64,000 bases of DNA from Paenibacillus glycanilyticus NBRC 16618 (GCF_004000805.1 NZ_BILY01000010.1:123117-187116); one strand, 5' to 3'; positions 7,719 through 16,836 are shown, counted from the stretch's first letter. Numbers and translations are program-made. The notes: generated by a model not told the origin, from the letters alone.

Positions 7719-9359
7719 CTATTCGGTCCTCGGCATTTTGTCGCTTTGCTGCGGTCGGAGCAGGTTGGGACGAGTACGGTTTTTGAGCACCGGCTTCCTC
7801 ACGATGATGTTCCACATCGCTCTGTAATCAAACGGAATAAACGGCCACATGTACGGGCGGTTGAACGAACGCTGCATGCTCAGCATCATCAGAATCGCGG
7901 TTGTCGCAATGACAAATCCCGGCGCGTTAAACAACGATACGGCTATGATCAGCACAAGCCTGACGATACGGTTCGCCAGCCCCAGCTCATAGCTTGGCGT
8001 CGCAAACATTCCGACGGCGGCTATCGCCATATAGAGAATAACCTCGTTGATGAAAAGCCCTGTCTTCACCGCGATATCGCCAACCATGATGGCCGCAACG
8101 AGGGATACGGCGGTCGCCAGCGTTGACGGCGTATGCACCGAAGCGAGCCTCATCAGATCGACGCCAACCTCGACGATCAGAAACTGTACGATCAGCGGCA
8201 GCTTGCCGATTTTCTCCGGTCCCAGGAAGGCTAGAGCCTGCGGCTTAAGCTCCGGATGCACTACGAACAGCAGCCATAAAGGCAACAGGAACAACGAGGA
8301 GAATATTCCGAGAAAACGAACCCATCGCAGGTACGTTCCGATAAACGGGGTCTGCCGGTTTTCCTCGGCATGCTGAATCAAGTCAAAGAAAGTCGTCGGC
8401 AGAAGCATCGCGCTTGGCGAAGTATCCACAAACACCACGACGGAGCCTTCCAGCAGATGGGCGGCAACTACATCCGGGCGTTCGGAATACCTCACGAGCG
8501 GGAATGGATTCCACCCCCGTTGAACGGTCGCTTCCTCCAGCTGCTTATCCGCAAGCGGCAGCCCGTCAATATGGACCAGTTTGATTTTATCCTTAATCGA
8601 TTTGACTAACTCGGGATCCGCAAGGTCGTTGATATAAGCAATGCAAATATCGGACTGCGTACGCTCACCAACCCTGAGAAGCTCGTAACGGAGCTGGGGA
8701 TCGCGCAGGCGCCTGCGCACAAGCGAGATGTTGGTCATAAGCGTCTCGACAAAGCCGTCGCGGCTGCCGCGCACAACGCGTTCAAGAGTCGGCTCCTCCG
8801 GGTTGCGCGCCGGGAAGGCTTTGGCATCAATAATGATGGCATGCGGCTCTTTGTCAATAAACATGGCAGTCGCTCCGGATAGGACAAAGGTCAGCATCTC
8901 ATTCCATTTATCCTTCTTATCCACCTGCGCGGCAGGCACATACAAATGCAGGAAATCATGAAAAGCATCACCGGAGACATCGTCGGGTTGCAAATAAGTG
9001 AGCCGTTTGAGAATTTCGGTCAGAATCGTATCTTTGGCGAGGCCATTCATGTAGAAAAAGGCAACGCGCCTTTCTCCAAACGTCATTTCGCGCACGACGA
9101 TATCAAAGCTTACTTTATAACCGACTTCGTTCTCAAGCCGCTCAAAGACCTCGTCCAGACTGTCGGGGATCACATCGTCCTTGCCCTCGGCCTTGTCATG
9201 CCTCGCAAGCGCCTGACCGTGTTTAGCCGTCCGCTCGGTTAATTCGAAAGGTGGCGTCGGGATAGCTATTCCCTGCTCTTCGTTTTTCTGCGCTTCCGGT
9301 ATGTACATAAACGGGGGTTCCCCGCTCGAATGTTCCCGGTCCTTCTCCCGGTCCGTCAT
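7719..9359 (-). CDS. spoVAF: Stage V sporulation protein AF, GerA-type spore membrane protein
   Basis: A GerA-family A-subunit-like protein of the spore inner membrane; in B. subtilis SpoVAF is encoded in the spoVA operon and aids germination. The 546-residue product has a soluble N-terminal half (including VRGSRDGFVETLMTNISLVRRRL, the GerA-family core, given here in part) and four to six membrane segments between about residues 375 and 520. ATG at 9359 is preferred by spacing from AAAGG. It directly follows spoVAB by 31 bp; spoVAC, AD and AE are missing between them. Confidence 0.92.
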   Translation of the reverse strand: MTDREKDREHSSGEPPFMYIPEAQKNEEQGIAIPTPPFELTERTAKHGQALARHDKAEGKDDVIPDSLDEVFERLENEVGYKVSFDIVVREMTFGERRVAFFYMNGLAKDTILTEILKRLTYLQPDDVSGDAFHDFLHLYVPAAQVDKKDKWNEMLTFVLSGATAMFIDKEPHAIIIDAKAFPARNPEEPTLERVVRGSRDGFVETLMTNISLVRRRLRDPQLRYELLRVGERTQSDICIAYINDLADPELVKSIKDKIKLVHIDGLPLADKQLEEATVQRGWNPFPLVRYSERPDVVAAHLLEGSVVVFVDTSPSAMLLPTTFFDLIQHAEENRQTPFIGTYLRWVRFLGIFSSLFLLPLWLLFVVHPELKPQALAFLGPEKIGKLPLIVQFLIVEVGVDLMRLASVHTPSTLATAVSLVAAIMVGDIAVKTGLFINEVILYMAIAAVGMFATPSYELGLANRIVRLVLIIAVSLFNAPGFVIATTAILMMLSMQRSFNRPYMWPFIPFDYRAMWNIIVRKPVLKNRTRPNLLRPQQSDKMPRTE

Positions 9360-9390
9360 CGTCATCAACCTTTCGTGTCTGTTATACTTG

Positions 9391-9825
9391 CTACCACTGG
9401 AAATACAGCCAATCAAACAAAGAACCCAGTGTTTTGCCCAGCACCATTGCCATCACAAGACCAACCAGATAATCGGATAGATTCATTCGTTTCGCCAGAA
9501 TCGGCAGCACGTTCATAACCTCGGTCAATGCTCCAGCCAGCATACCGACGAACATGCCGGTCATCAGACCGGAAACCGTCAGAATAATCGCTTTCGGCAG
9601 CATTAACCGCCAATCCAGAAAGTCGGCGAACGTCCAGTACATTGAACCGCAAATAACAGCAGTCTCAAACCATACGGACACGCGATAGGCGTAAGCAATC
9701 TGGGCAAGCCTAGGGATAAGATCGAGTATGATCAAAAACGCGACCAGTCCGCTGCCGACCGCAAGCCCTCCGGAGAGACCGAGCAATATCACGAATATGT
9801 GCATCAGCCAATCACCCATCGTCAT
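9391..9825 (-). CDS. spoVAB: Stage V sporulation protein AB
   Basis: Small integral membrane protein of the SpoVA set, involved in dipicolinic acid movement during spore formation and germination. The 144-residue protein is almost entirely hydrophobic, with a start like MGDWLMHIFVILLGLSGG and about four membrane helices. ATG at 9825 (or 9819) is chosen because the upstream part of the open frame is charged and overlaps spoVAA; GGAGAG lies at the right distance. Overlaps spoVAA by 14 bp. Confidence 0.88.
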   Translation of the reverse strand: MTMGDWLMHIFVILLGLSGGLAVGSGLVAFLIILDLIPRLAQIAYAYRVSVWFETAVICGSMYWTFADFLDWRLMLPKAIILTVSGLMTGMFVGMLAGALTEVMNVLPILAKRMNLSDYLVGLVMAMVLGKTLGSLFDWLYFQW

Positions 9826-10462
9826 CGCACCGCTCTCCGTGCTGGCGGTTTTTTTTGCGCATCTCGTCCGCGATAACGTAGGCATTTACATTTTCCTGAT
9901 ACGTATACAGCTCCACCTCCAGAGGATTGGGTTCTTCGTTGAACCGCTTCTTGAAGAGATGGTTGAAAAACAGAATCATGCCTAGGCCAATTCCGATCGA
10001 ATACGGGATCTGGAACCATAAAGGGTGATCGGTCCGCTTGCCGGTCAGAAGCTCGACGATTCGGATATGAACCTCCTTCATGCTGACATCCGTGTGGAAG
10101 TTCATAATCGCAAGTCCCGCTCCGAAAAAGAGCAGCAGCCAGGCGAAAATAAGCACGGCAATACGCGGCTTCTGCGGTTTGGGGGATATCATGATAAGAA
10201 CCTGCGGATCGCCGTAAGCTTCCACGGATAGTTCCGGAGCCGCTTCCCTGACTACCCGCACGATCTGAAGCAGGTCAATGACGACCCGGTTACCATCCCC
10301 CTTGTGATGGCGGTACAGCACAAGCTCGCTAAGCTCCTGTTCCAGCTTCTCGTTAGGCGCCAGCATCCTGGACACCTGTCCCAGCGTTACGCTGCGCTCC
10401 GGCCGGATGCTTACTTTCTTCTTTAGTCGCAGATAGAGGGCGGATGGCTCAGTTGCTTCCAT
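9812..10462 (-). CDS. spoVAA: Stage V sporulation protein AA
   Basis: First gene of the SpoVA set. The 216-residue protein has an N-terminal soluble domain (VSIRPERSVTLGQVSRML, then VVIDLLQIVRVVREAAPELSV) and two membrane helices at about residues 100-120 and 152-172, followed by a hydrophilic tail, matching SpoVAA layout. A SigG-type promoter lies about 45 bp upstream, fitting forespore expression. Confidence 0.9.
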   Translation of the reverse strand: MEATEPSALYLRLKKKVSIRPERSVTLGQVSRMLAPNEKLEQELSELVLYRHHKGDGNRVVIDLLQIVRVVREAAPELSVEAYGDPQVLIMISPKPQKPRIAVLIFAWLLLFFGAGLAIMNFHTDVSMKEVHIRIVELLTGKRTDHPLWFQIPYSIGIGLGMILFFNHLFKKRFNEEPNPLEVELYTYQENVNAYVIADEMRKKNRQHGERCDDDG

Positions 10463-10505
10463 CTGTCATCATTCCTTTGTTCCCGCTTAGGGTTTACTTC
10501 CCTGT

Positions 10506-10536
10506 TAGTATGAGAAAAGGAGATACCGGATAGTCA
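10506..10536 (-). promoter_or_regulatory. SigG-type promoter of spoVAA-spoVAB-spoVAF
   Basis: On the minus strand, TGACTA (10531-10536) and CATACTA (10506-10512) are 18 bp apart. CATACTA is a perfect forespore SigG -10 box, and the B. subtilis spoVA operon is SigG-dependent. Confidence 0.65.
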
Positions 10537-10626
10537 TGCTTATAGAGGTAAAAAATTGAAACTCCCGCAAGGATTAACCTTCGCCGGGTGGAATTAGTAA
10601 AGATCAATCAACCTTTGGAGGACACA

Positions 10627-10728
10627 ATGAAACGAATTGCCATCATAGGATCAGGCGGAGCGGGCAAGTCCACATCGCCAAGCGAGGCCAAACGTTTTTT
10701 GAACAATTTGGGGAAGGAACGGGGATGA
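10627..10728 (+). pseudogene. Truncated P-loop kinase remnant
   Basis: A 33-codon frame starts MKRIAIIGSGGAGKST, a clean Walker A P-loop like that of AAA_18/FlaR-type nucleotide kinases, then abruptly becomes SPSEAKRFLNNLGKERG and stops. The TGA overlaps the ATG of the next gene as ATGA. GGAGG lies at 10616-10620 in front. The normal body of the kinase (about 150 residues) is gone, so this looks like the 5' end of a paralogue left after an internal deletion. It could now act as a translated leader for the downstream kinase. Confidence 0.6.
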
Positions 10729-11228
10729 ACAAAATATTTATTGTCGGCATCGTGGCAAGTGGCAAAACGACGCTGGCCAAGCAATTATCCGAGCAGCTTC
10801 GTATTCCCTGGTATGAGCTTGATGCTATCGTTCATCATCGCATTGAATCGGGGAGAACGAAGAGGACGGCCGAAGAGCAGCTTGAAATCATTATGGACAT
10901 TGACCGTAACGGATCATGGATATTGGAGGGGACAGACCGGGACTCCTACCAATTCCTTTACCAGATGGCGGAGAAGATTATTTTTGTGGATACGCCGCTC
11001 AAGGTACGGCGCTGGAGAATTGTATCCCGCTTCTTAAAGCAAAAGCTTGGTTTGGAGCCTTGTCATTACAAGCCCGATCTTCATATGCTCCGTATGATGT
11101 TCAAGTGGACAAACGATTTCGAGCGGAACAAAACCACGTTTGAAGCCAAGCTGCAGGAGCATGGAGATAAGGTTGTCCGCTGCAGCGAGACAAAAAAGAA
11201 AAGACCAAATGGCTTTGCAGCGCCTTGA
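10725..11228 (+). CDS. P-loop nucleotide kinase-like protein (AAA family, FlaR/topology-modulation type)
   Basis: The 167-residue product starts MNKIFIVGIVASGKTTLAKQL (Walker A GIVASGKTT) and has the LDAIVHH and WILEGTDRD features of small adenylate-kinase-like proteins often annotated as topology modulation protein; substrate unknown. It is translationally coupled by ATGA overlap to the truncated P-loop frame upstream. The last residues KKKRPNGFAAP are encoded by the ascending arm and loop of the terminator at 11202-11250, and the stop lies inside the hairpin, suggesting the original stop was lost. Convergent with sigF. Confidence 0.8.
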   Translation: MNKIFIVGIVASGKTTLAKQLSEQLRIPWYELDAIVHHRIESGRTKRTAEEQLEIIMDIDRNGSWILEGTDRDSYQFLYQMAEKIIFVDTPLKVRRWRIVSRFLKQKLGLEPCHYKPDLHMLRMMFKWTNDFERNKTTFEAKLQEHGDKVVRCSETKKKRPNGFAAP

Positions 11229-11250
11229 AAAGGCTGCTGCCATTTGGTCT
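11202..11250. terminator. Bidirectional terminator between the P-loop kinase and sigF
   Basis: AGACCAAATGG pairs perfectly with CCATTTGGTCT, with an inner GCAGCGCCTT/AAGGCTGCTGC stem. A-rich bases precede it and TTTTT follows, so it can serve both convergent transcripts. The kinase stop codon (11226-11228) lies in the loop region. Confidence 0.85.
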
Positions 11251-11260
11251 TTTTGCGCGG

Positions 11261-12016
11261 TTATTGCGCAATTTGTTCTCGTATAGACTGCAAAATTTTC
11301 TTCTCCAACCTCGACACCTGAACCTGGGATATCCCCAGACGGCTGGCGACTTCGGATTGGGTTTTATCCCTATAGTAACGTAAGTATACGATCAGGCGCT
11401 CGCGCTCGCTCAAGCCCTCAATCGCTTCGATTAAGGCAAGCTTGTCGAACCAGCGCTCCTGGGAATCGTCCGCTATTTGATCCATCAAGGTAATCGGATC
11501 GCCGTCATTCTCGAATACGGTTTCGTGAATGGAAGTCGGCGGCTTGTTCGCTTCCTGCGCGAAGACTACATCCTCCGGCGTGATGCCCAGCCGATCCGCC
11601 ACTTCGCTGACCGTCGGCAGACGGCCAAGCGTCTTGGACAGCTCATCCTTCATTTTCCGAACCTTATTCGCCGTCTCTTTCAATGAACGACTGACCTTCA
11701 GCGTACCGTCATCACGCAAAAAGCGCTGAATCTCGCCAATAATCATCGGCACCGCATAGGTAGAGAACTTCACGTCATAGGACAGGTCGAATTTATCGAC
11801 GGACTTCAGCAGCCCGATACACCCGATTTGGAACAAATCCTCCGGCTCGTAACCACGGTTAATGAACCGCTGCACGACTGACCAAACCAATCTTATGTTA
11901 CATTGAACAAGCGTATCCCGGGCGATCGTATCGCCGGATTGACTTAACGCTATCAAGCGTTTGACTTCCGCATCATCCAAATACGGCTGAGCCGTTTGCT
12001 TCAAATCGACATCCAT
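11261..12016 (-). CDS. sigF: RNA polymerase sigma-F factor (forespore)
   Basis: First forespore-specific sigma factor. The 251-residue protein has sigma region 2 (NIRLVWSVVQRFINRGYEP, DLFQIGCIGLLKSVDKFD), region 3 and region 4 with the helix-turn-helix KTQSEVASRLGISQVQVSRL. ATG at 12016 is preferred over TTG at 12025 because AGGGG abuts the TTG and is nine bases from the ATG. It is the third gene after spoIIAA and spoIIAB and ends at a shared terminator. Confidence 0.97.
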   Translation of the reverse strand: MDVDLKQTAQPYLDDAEVKRLIALSQSGDTIARDTLVQCNIRLVWSVVQRFINRGYEPEDLFQIGCIGLLKSVDKFDLSYDVKFSTYAVPMIIGEIQRFLRDDGTLKVSRSLKETANKVRKMKDELSKTLGRLPTVSEVADRLGITPEDVVFAQEANKPPTSIHETVFENDGDPITLMDQIADDSQERWFDKLALIEAIEGLSERERLIVYLRYYRDKTQSEVASRLGISQVQVSRLEKKILQSIREQIAQ

Positions 12017-12035
12017 GAGGTTCAACCCCTATACG

Positions 12036-12479
12036 CTAGTTATACAGCGCTTTTTTCGATTCAATACGCTTAAGCATCGCTACCCGCGTACCTTGGCCCA
12101 GCTCACTGGTTACTTCGAAACGGTCCATGAAATTTTCCATAATCGTAAAGCCCATGCCCGAACGTTCCATTTCCGGCTTAGAGGTGAAAAGCGGCTGACG
12201 CGCCAGCTCCAAATCCTCGATTCCCTTGCCATTATCCCAAATCGCAATGGAAACCACGTCACCGTCAATGGAGGCTTCAATGGTTACCTTGCCGGCAGGA
12301 TCGCTGTCATAGCCGTGAATAATCGAATTCGTAACCGCTTCAGACACAGCCGTCTTCAAATCGTTCAGTTCTTCAAGCGTCGGGTCCAGCTGCGACACGA
12401 AAGATGCCACCGCAATACGGGCAAAAGCCTCATTTTCCGACCGGGCGCTAAAGGATAACGTCATTTCGTTGCGTCCCAT
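12036..12479 (-). CDS. spoIIAB: Anti-sigma F factor, serine kinase
   Basis: Binds and blocks SigF in the pre-divisional cell and mother cell, and phosphorylates SpoIIAA. The 147-residue GHKL ATPase shows the N box [17 protein letters not shown]1 box [10 protein letters not shown] and G2 box [15 protein letters not shown]. It begins with [20 protein letters not shown] and overlaps the spoIIAA stop by one base (TAATG), favouring balanced synthesis of the partner-switch proteins. Confidence 0.97.
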   Translation of the reverse strand: MGRNEMTLSFSARSENEAFARIAVASFVSQLDPTLEELNDLKTAVSEAVTNSIIHGYDSDPAGKVTIEASIDGDVVSIAIWDNGKGIEDLELARQPLFTSKPEMERSGMGFTIMENFMDRFEVTSELGQGTRVAMLKRIESKKALYN

Positions 12480-12832
12480 TACGAGACCACCTCCAGACTA
12501 GAAATCGCCATTCTTTCATTGTCGTAAATGCTCATTATCTTAAACAAGCCCGACATTTCAAACAGGCGGTAGACACTCGGGTTCACGTCGCATACGACCA
12601 TTTTGCCGCCTTTGCTGCGAATCTGCTTGTATCTGCCCAAAATGACGCCTAATCCGGAGCTGTCCATAAACTGCAGATCCTTCAGGCTTAGAATAATGTG
12701 GTGGCTTTCCCCTCTCATGATCTCCGCCTCCATCTTATTGCGGACAATATCCGCCGTATGATGGTCAAGTTCTCCGCGGAGACGCACGATCAGTACATTA
12801 CGGTAATGCTCCAGTTCTGCTTGCAGACTCAT
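12479..12832 (-). CDS. spoIIAA: Anti-sigma F factor antagonist
   Basis: STAS-domain protein that frees SigF when unphosphorylated; SpoIIE is its phosphatase. The 117-residue protein carries the phosphorylated serine region [17 protein letters not shown] and a typical start [20 protein letters not shown]. First gene of the spoIIA module, behind a SigH-type promoter; dacF lies upstream on the same strand. Confidence 0.97.
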   Translation of the reverse strand: MSLQAELEHYRNVLIVRLRGELDHHTADIVRNKMEAEIMRGESHHIILSLKDLQFMDSSGLGVILGRYKQIRSKGGKMVVCDVNPSVYRLFEMSGLFKIMSIYDNERMAISSLEVVS

Positions 12833-12877
12833 TGTCGCCGTTCAACTCCTTTGGGCTTCGCTATTGGATCGCACTAC

Positions 12878-12907
12878 GATTTCTCCGCGAATCCCCAGGT
12901 TTCCTGC
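12878..12907 (-). promoter_or_regulatory. SigH-type promoter of spoIIA
   Basis: On the minus strand GCAGGAAAC (12899-12907) and GGAGAAATC (12878-12886) are 12 bp apart, fitting the SigH pattern RNAGGAWWW-N11/12-RNNGAATWW with one -10 mismatch. TTTGTCG (12912-12918) and TTTGTCA (12942-12948), imperfect Spo0A boxes, lie just upstream, as expected for a Spo0A-activated SigH promoter. Confidence 0.6.
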
Positions 12908-12953
12908 ACGGCGACAAAACTAGAAGAGAAGCGCTAGAAGCTGACAAAATGCG

Positions 12954-14168
12954 CTAAGAGAAAAGCCCGCCGAAGGAACGTTTAAGAAGTTTGAACCAAC
13001 CGGCTTTATCAATCGACTGAGGCGCGTCTACCGGGAACTCCTTCACAACCTGGTCGCCCTGATAGACGACAAGCTTGCCGATGGATTGTCCGATCGCAAC
13101 CGGCGCTTTAAGCGGTTGATCGATTTGCAGCTCGTAACGGATATCCTGCGTAGCCGCTCCTTTTTTGAGCAAAATGCTATAAGGATGCTTAGCAACCAGC
13201 GGAATTTCCCGTACTGCGCCCTTCTCGACCTTGATCGTTCCCATCGTGTCCCCTTCTTTGAAGATCGGATGGGTCGTGTATTGCGCGAATGTGAAGTCCA
13301 GCATCTGCGATACTTCGGCATTTCTTGTTTTGGTATTAGGCTCGCCCATTACAACCGCGATCACTCGCAGGTTATCGCGTTTAGCCGTTGCGGTTAAACA
13401 GAACTTCGCTTCATTCGTGAAGCCTGTTTTAAGTCCGTCGGCACCGCTGTAGAACCTTACAAGCTTGTTCGTATTTACGAGCCAGAACGGTTTCTCCGAT
13501 GACTTGCGCAAATAATCCTGGTAGGAGCCGGTATACTTCGTAATCTCGGAATGCTTCAGCAGCTCGCGAGACATGACGGCAATATCATGCGCGGAAGTGT
13601 AATGATCGGCAGCCGGCAGCCCATTGCAGTTGGCAAAATGCGTATTTTGCAAGCCAAGCTGCTGCGCCTTCTCATTCATCATCACAACGAATTGCTGCTC
13701 GGAACCCGCGAGTTTTTCCGCCATGGCGACAGAGGCATCGTTGCCGGAAGCCATCGCGATCCCTTTCAACATTTCGTCAACCGTCATTTCTTCACCGGGT
13801 TCCAGGAAAATTTGGGAACCGCCCATAGATGCCGCGTATTCGCTAGTTGGCACCTTATCGGTCAATTTGATTTTCCCGTCGTCCAATGCTTCCATGATCA
13901 GCAGCATCGTCATGACTTTCGTAATGCTCGCCGGAGGAAGCTTGACGTTGCTGTCCTTCTCGTAAATAACGGTTCCGCTGTCCGCATCCATCAGGACCGC
14001 GGAGCGCGCGGAAGGTGCTAGATCAAGCGATGCGGTCTGCTGCTGGCCTTGAGCGCCGGGAACGGGCTCTTTCGCGCTAGTTACGGCATTGGCGTTAGCA
14101 GCAGCCGGCATTGCGGTTAGGGCAAATGCAGCGAATAGAATGAACAGCTTCGTACAAACTTTTTTCAT
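12954..14168 (-). CDS. dacF: D-alanyl-D-alanine carboxypeptidase, DacF type
   Basis: Penicillin-binding protein that trims peptidoglycan stem peptides; in B. subtilis DacF works in the forespore to set cortex cross-linking. A signal peptide (MKKVCTKLFILFAAFALTAM, cleavage after ANA) is followed by the three catalytic motifs: SxxK in PPASITK, SGN in ASGNDAS and KTG in LKTGFT, then the C-terminal beta domain. 404 residues from ATG at 14168, which has GAAGGAG; the longer upstream frame is not needed. Precedes spoIIAA by 121 bp. Confidence 0.94.
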   Translation of the reverse strand: MKKVCTKLFILFAAFALTAMPAAANANAVTSAKEPVPGAQGQQQTASLDLAPSARSAVLMDADSGTVIYEKDSNVKLPPASITKVMTMLLIMEALDDGKIKLTDKVPTSEYAASMGGSQIFLEPGEEMTVDEMLKGIAMASGNDASVAMAEKLAGSEQQFVVMMNEKAQQLGLQNTHFANCNGLPAADHYTSAHDIAVMSRELLKHSEITKYTGSYQDYLRKSSEKPFWLVNTNKLVRFYSGADGLKTGFTNEAKFCLTATAKRDNLRVIAVVMGEPNTKTRNAEVSQMLDFTFAQYTTHPIFKEGDTMGTIKVEKGAVREIPLVAKHPYSILLKKGAATQDIRYELQIDQPLKAPVAIGQSIGKLVVYQGDQVVKEFPVDAPQSIDKAGWFKLLKRSFGGLFS

Positions 14169-14308
14169 TGTGCAGGTCTCCTTCAAAGATGATGCGGTTC
14201 TTGTCGCATAAGTTTTACACCGCAATTGGGCTATATTGTCTTCTCCAGTCTTGACCTCTTTCAAGAAAATTATTCCACGGAAATAGATGTCGAACTTAAC
14301 AAAAAAAC

Positions 14309-14333
14309 GCCGTACTCCTTAAGGGAGTACGGC
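14309..14333 (-). terminator. Terminator of pdp
   Basis: GCCGTACTCC and GGAGTACGGC pair with a small loop, followed on the minus strand by a run of seven T. It lies 17 bp after the pdp stop. Confidence 0.9.
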
Positions 14334-14349
14334 GGTATATGAAACGGGA

Positions 14350-15678
14350 CTAGTAGCGCTTCGTTCCTTCTGCTGTAACTACGGATAAGAGAAGCGGACG
14401 TTCTTCAGGCTTCTCGGCCGCTACGGCGTAAGCTTCGCGGACTTTATTCAAAACTTCCTCCACGGCGGAATCCTGAGCGCGCGTATGAAGCACGGCAAGC
14501 GTGTCGCCTTCGCTCACCGAATCCCCAACCTTCTTGCGGATCGTGATGCCGACGGAATAGTCTATGGACGCATCCTTCGTTGCCCGGCCGGCGCCCAGCA
14601 GCATCGCTGCGATTCCAAGCTCTTCCGCATCAATCGCAGCGATATACCCTGCGGACGCGGCTTTTACCTCAACTAGCTCCGCAGCCTGCGGTAACCGATT
14701 AACGTCATCCACGACCGACGCATCGCCGCCTTGCGCGGCGACAAACTGCTTGAATTTGGCAAAGGCTTCGCCATTATCAAGCTGGCTTTGAAGCAGCCCT
14801 TTCGCTTCTGCAACCGTCGAAGCTTTTCCGCCAAGAACAACCATATGCGCGCCCAAGGTAAGACATAATTCGGTAAGATCCGCGGGACCGTTGCCCTGCA
14901 GCGTTTCAATCGCTTCCCGGACTTCCAGAGCATTGCCGATAGCGAAGCCAAGCGGCTGATCCATATCGCTAATGACAGCAGCCGTCTGCCGGCCCACCTC
15001 GGTACCGATATCCACCATGGCCTGGGCCAGCTTCTCGGAATCATCCACGGTCTTCATGAAAGCGCCGCTTCCCGTCTTCACATCCAGCACGATGGCATCG
15101 GCACCGGCCGCAATCTTCTTGCTCATGACAGAGCTCGCGATTAACGGAATGGATTCGACGGTAGCCGTCACATCCCGCAGCGCGTACAGCTTTTTGTCTG
15201 CCGGTGCCAGATTTCCGCTTTGTCCGATTACCGATAATCCAAGCTCATTCACTTGTTCGAGGAATTTCTCCCTCGTCAGCTCCGTCTGGAAGCCTGCAAT
15301 CGATTCCAATTTGTCGATAGTTCCTCCGGTATGGCCAAGTCCTCTGCCGGACATTTTGGCAACCGGAACGCCAACGGATGCAACAAGCGGGGCAATAATC
15401 AGCGTTGTTTTGTCGCCTACGCCGCCCGTGCTGTGCTTGTCTACCTTTACTCCCGCAATCGGAGCCAGATCTACCTGGTCTCCCGAATTCGCCATGGCAA
15501 GCGTAAGCGCCGCCGTCTCGGCCGGTGTCATTCCCCGGAAGAGTACCGCCATAGCCCAAGCCGACATCTGATAATCCGGAATGTCCCCATCGCAATAGCC
15601 ATCCACCAGAAACGTCAATTCTTTTGCAGTCAGCTCTCCGCCGTCCCGCTTCTTTTGTATTAGATCTACTGCTCGCAT
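14350..15678 (-). CDS. pdp: Pyrimidine-nucleoside phosphorylase
   Basis: Splits uridine, thymidine and deoxyuridine with phosphate. The 442-residue protein has the family signature [16 protein letters not shown] (about residue 80), [16 protein letters not shown] and a C-terminal alpha/beta domain with [11 protein letters not shown] at 15678 is preferred (GGAGTGAATAAC ahead of it). It lies with punA and deoB, making a local nucleoside salvage block that feeds ribose- and deoxyribose-1-phosphate to DeoB. Confidence 0.95.
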   Translation of the reverse strand: MRAVDLIQKKRDGGELTAKELTFLVDGYCDGDIPDYQMSAWAMAVLFRGMTPAETAALTLAMANSGDQVDLAPIAGVKVDKHSTGGVGDKTTLIIAPLVASVGVPVAKMSGRGLGHTGGTIDKLESIAGFQTELTREKFLEQVNELGLSVIGQSGNLAPADKKLYALRDVTATVESIPLIASSVMSKKIAAGADAIVLDVKTGSGAFMKTVDDSEKLAQAMVDIGTEVGRQTAAVISDMDQPLGFAIGNALEVREAIETLQGNGPADLTELCLTLGAHMVVLGGKASTVAEAKGLLQSQLDNGEAFAKFKQFVAAQGGDASVVDDVNRLPQAAELVEVKAASAGYIAAIDAEELGIAAMLLGAGRATKDASIDYSVGITIRKKVGDSVSEGDTLAVLHTRAQDSAVEEVLNKVREAYAVAAEKPEERPLLLSVVTAEGTKRY

Positions 15679-15705
15679 GTTATTCACTCCGTTTCTGCCG
15701 CGCAG

Positions 15706-15870
15706 TCATTTATGAGAATGCGCCCGCAGCATTTGTTGCCGAACGATCAGTTCGTCCAGCATCTGACTCAGCTGGAGCACCTCACGATGTACAAATGTTT
15801 TCTTTTTCATTGCTTTTTCAACCATTTTCCCTCTAAGCTGCTCGATTTCGACGAGTAATAGCTTATCCAC
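15706..15870 (-). CDS. Spo0E-family aspartyl-phosphate phosphatase (small)
   Basis: A 54-codon GTG-start frame preceded by GGAGTGGAG. The product MDKLLLVEIEQLRGKMVEKA continues as two predicted helices joined by a short loop and contains VLQLSQMLDELIVRQQ, the SQ-x-LD-x-LI signature of Spo0E proteins, which dephosphorylate Spo0A~P and delay sporulation. About the usual length for this family. It sits 27 bp upstream of pdp on the same strand. A specific member name cannot be assigned, and spo0A itself is 16 kb away in the window. Confidence 0.8.
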   Translation of the reverse strand: MDKLLLVEIEQLRGKMVEKAMKKKTFVHREVLQLSQMLDELIVRQQMLRAHSHK

Positions 15871-15980
15871 TTTTTCTCCACTCCATCATCGCATAATCAT
15901 GGACATTATACGACGACCACGCCATCAAATACTGTCATATTCCGTCGAGCCGAATGTTACATTTTTATTACAAAGATCTA

Positions 15981-16811
15981 CTAAAAAAGTCGGATGACTT
16001 CCTTCACCAGCGCCAAAAATTCAGCTTTTACGCGTTCCGTCGTTTCTATAACCTCGTCATGCGACAATGGCTGGTCTAGCACCCCTGCCGCCATATTGCT
16101 GATGCAGGAAATACCGAGAACCTCAATGCCGGAATGGCGGGCAGCAATGACTTCCGCAACAGTCGACATGCCGACAGCATCCGCACCCAATACGCGCAGC
16201 ATGCGAATTTCGGCAGGCGTCTCGTACGTTGGCCCAAGCAGCCCTGCATAAACGCCCTCTTGCAGCTTAAGGCCTTGTTTAGCCGCCGTTTCGCGGGCAA
16301 TCGCGCGCAGACGCTTGCTGTAGGCTTCGGACATGTCCGGGAATCTTACGCCTAGCTCATTGTCATTAGGACCGATCAGCGGGTTTTTTCCCGTCATGTT
16401 CAGATGGTCGGAGATCAACATCAGGTTGCCGGCCTCATAATCGAGATTCACGCCGCCTGCCGCATTTGTTACCAGCAAGGACGACACGCCAAGCGCCTTC
16501 ATGACGCGAACAGGAAATGCCGTCAGCTCAGGTCCGTATCCTTCGTACATATGGAATCTGCCGCGCATAAGCACGACGGCTCTGCCTGACAGGGTTCCGA
16601 CTACCAGCTCCCCCGCATGGCCTTCAACCGTTGAAACCGGGAAATGCGGAATCTCGCTATAGTCGATCGTAACCGGGTTTTCGATATGATCGCCAAGCAC
16701 GCCAAGCCCGGAGCCCATAATCAGGCCAATCTCCGGCTTCACCTGTACTTTGCCGGCGATAAAAGAAGCAGCCTCCTTAATCTGCGCTGCTGTCATTGTA
16801 GTTGAACTCAT
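15981..16811 (-). CDS. punA: Purine-nucleoside phosphorylase (inosine/guanosine type)
   Basis: Trimeric PNP cleaving guanosine and inosine. The 276-residue protein starts into GLIMGSGLGVLGD (phosphate loop) and shows VEGHAGELVVG, MRGRFHMYEGY, VTNAAGGVN and GVYAGLLGPTYETPAEIRML, all class signatures, with VGMSTVAEVIAARHSG near the end. Follows deoB by 25 bp, so the two are cotranscribed, as drm-pupG/punA in B. subtilis. Confidence 0.96.
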   Translation of the reverse strand: MSSTTMTAAQIKEAASFIAGKVQVKPEIGLIMGSGLGVLGDHIENPVTIDYSEIPHFPVSTVEGHAGELVVGTLSGRAVVLMRGRFHMYEGYGPELTAFPVRVMKALGVSSLLVTNAAGGVNLDYEAGNLMLISDHLNMTGKNPLIGPNDNELGVRFPDMSEAYSKRLRAIARETAAKQGLKLQEGVYAGLLGPTYETPAEIRMLRVLGADAVGMSTVAEVIAARHSGIEVLGISCISNMAAGVLDQPLSHDEVIETTERVKAEFLALVKEVIRLF

Positions 16812-16836
16812 CGTTAGTTCCTCCTCTTCATTCTTA

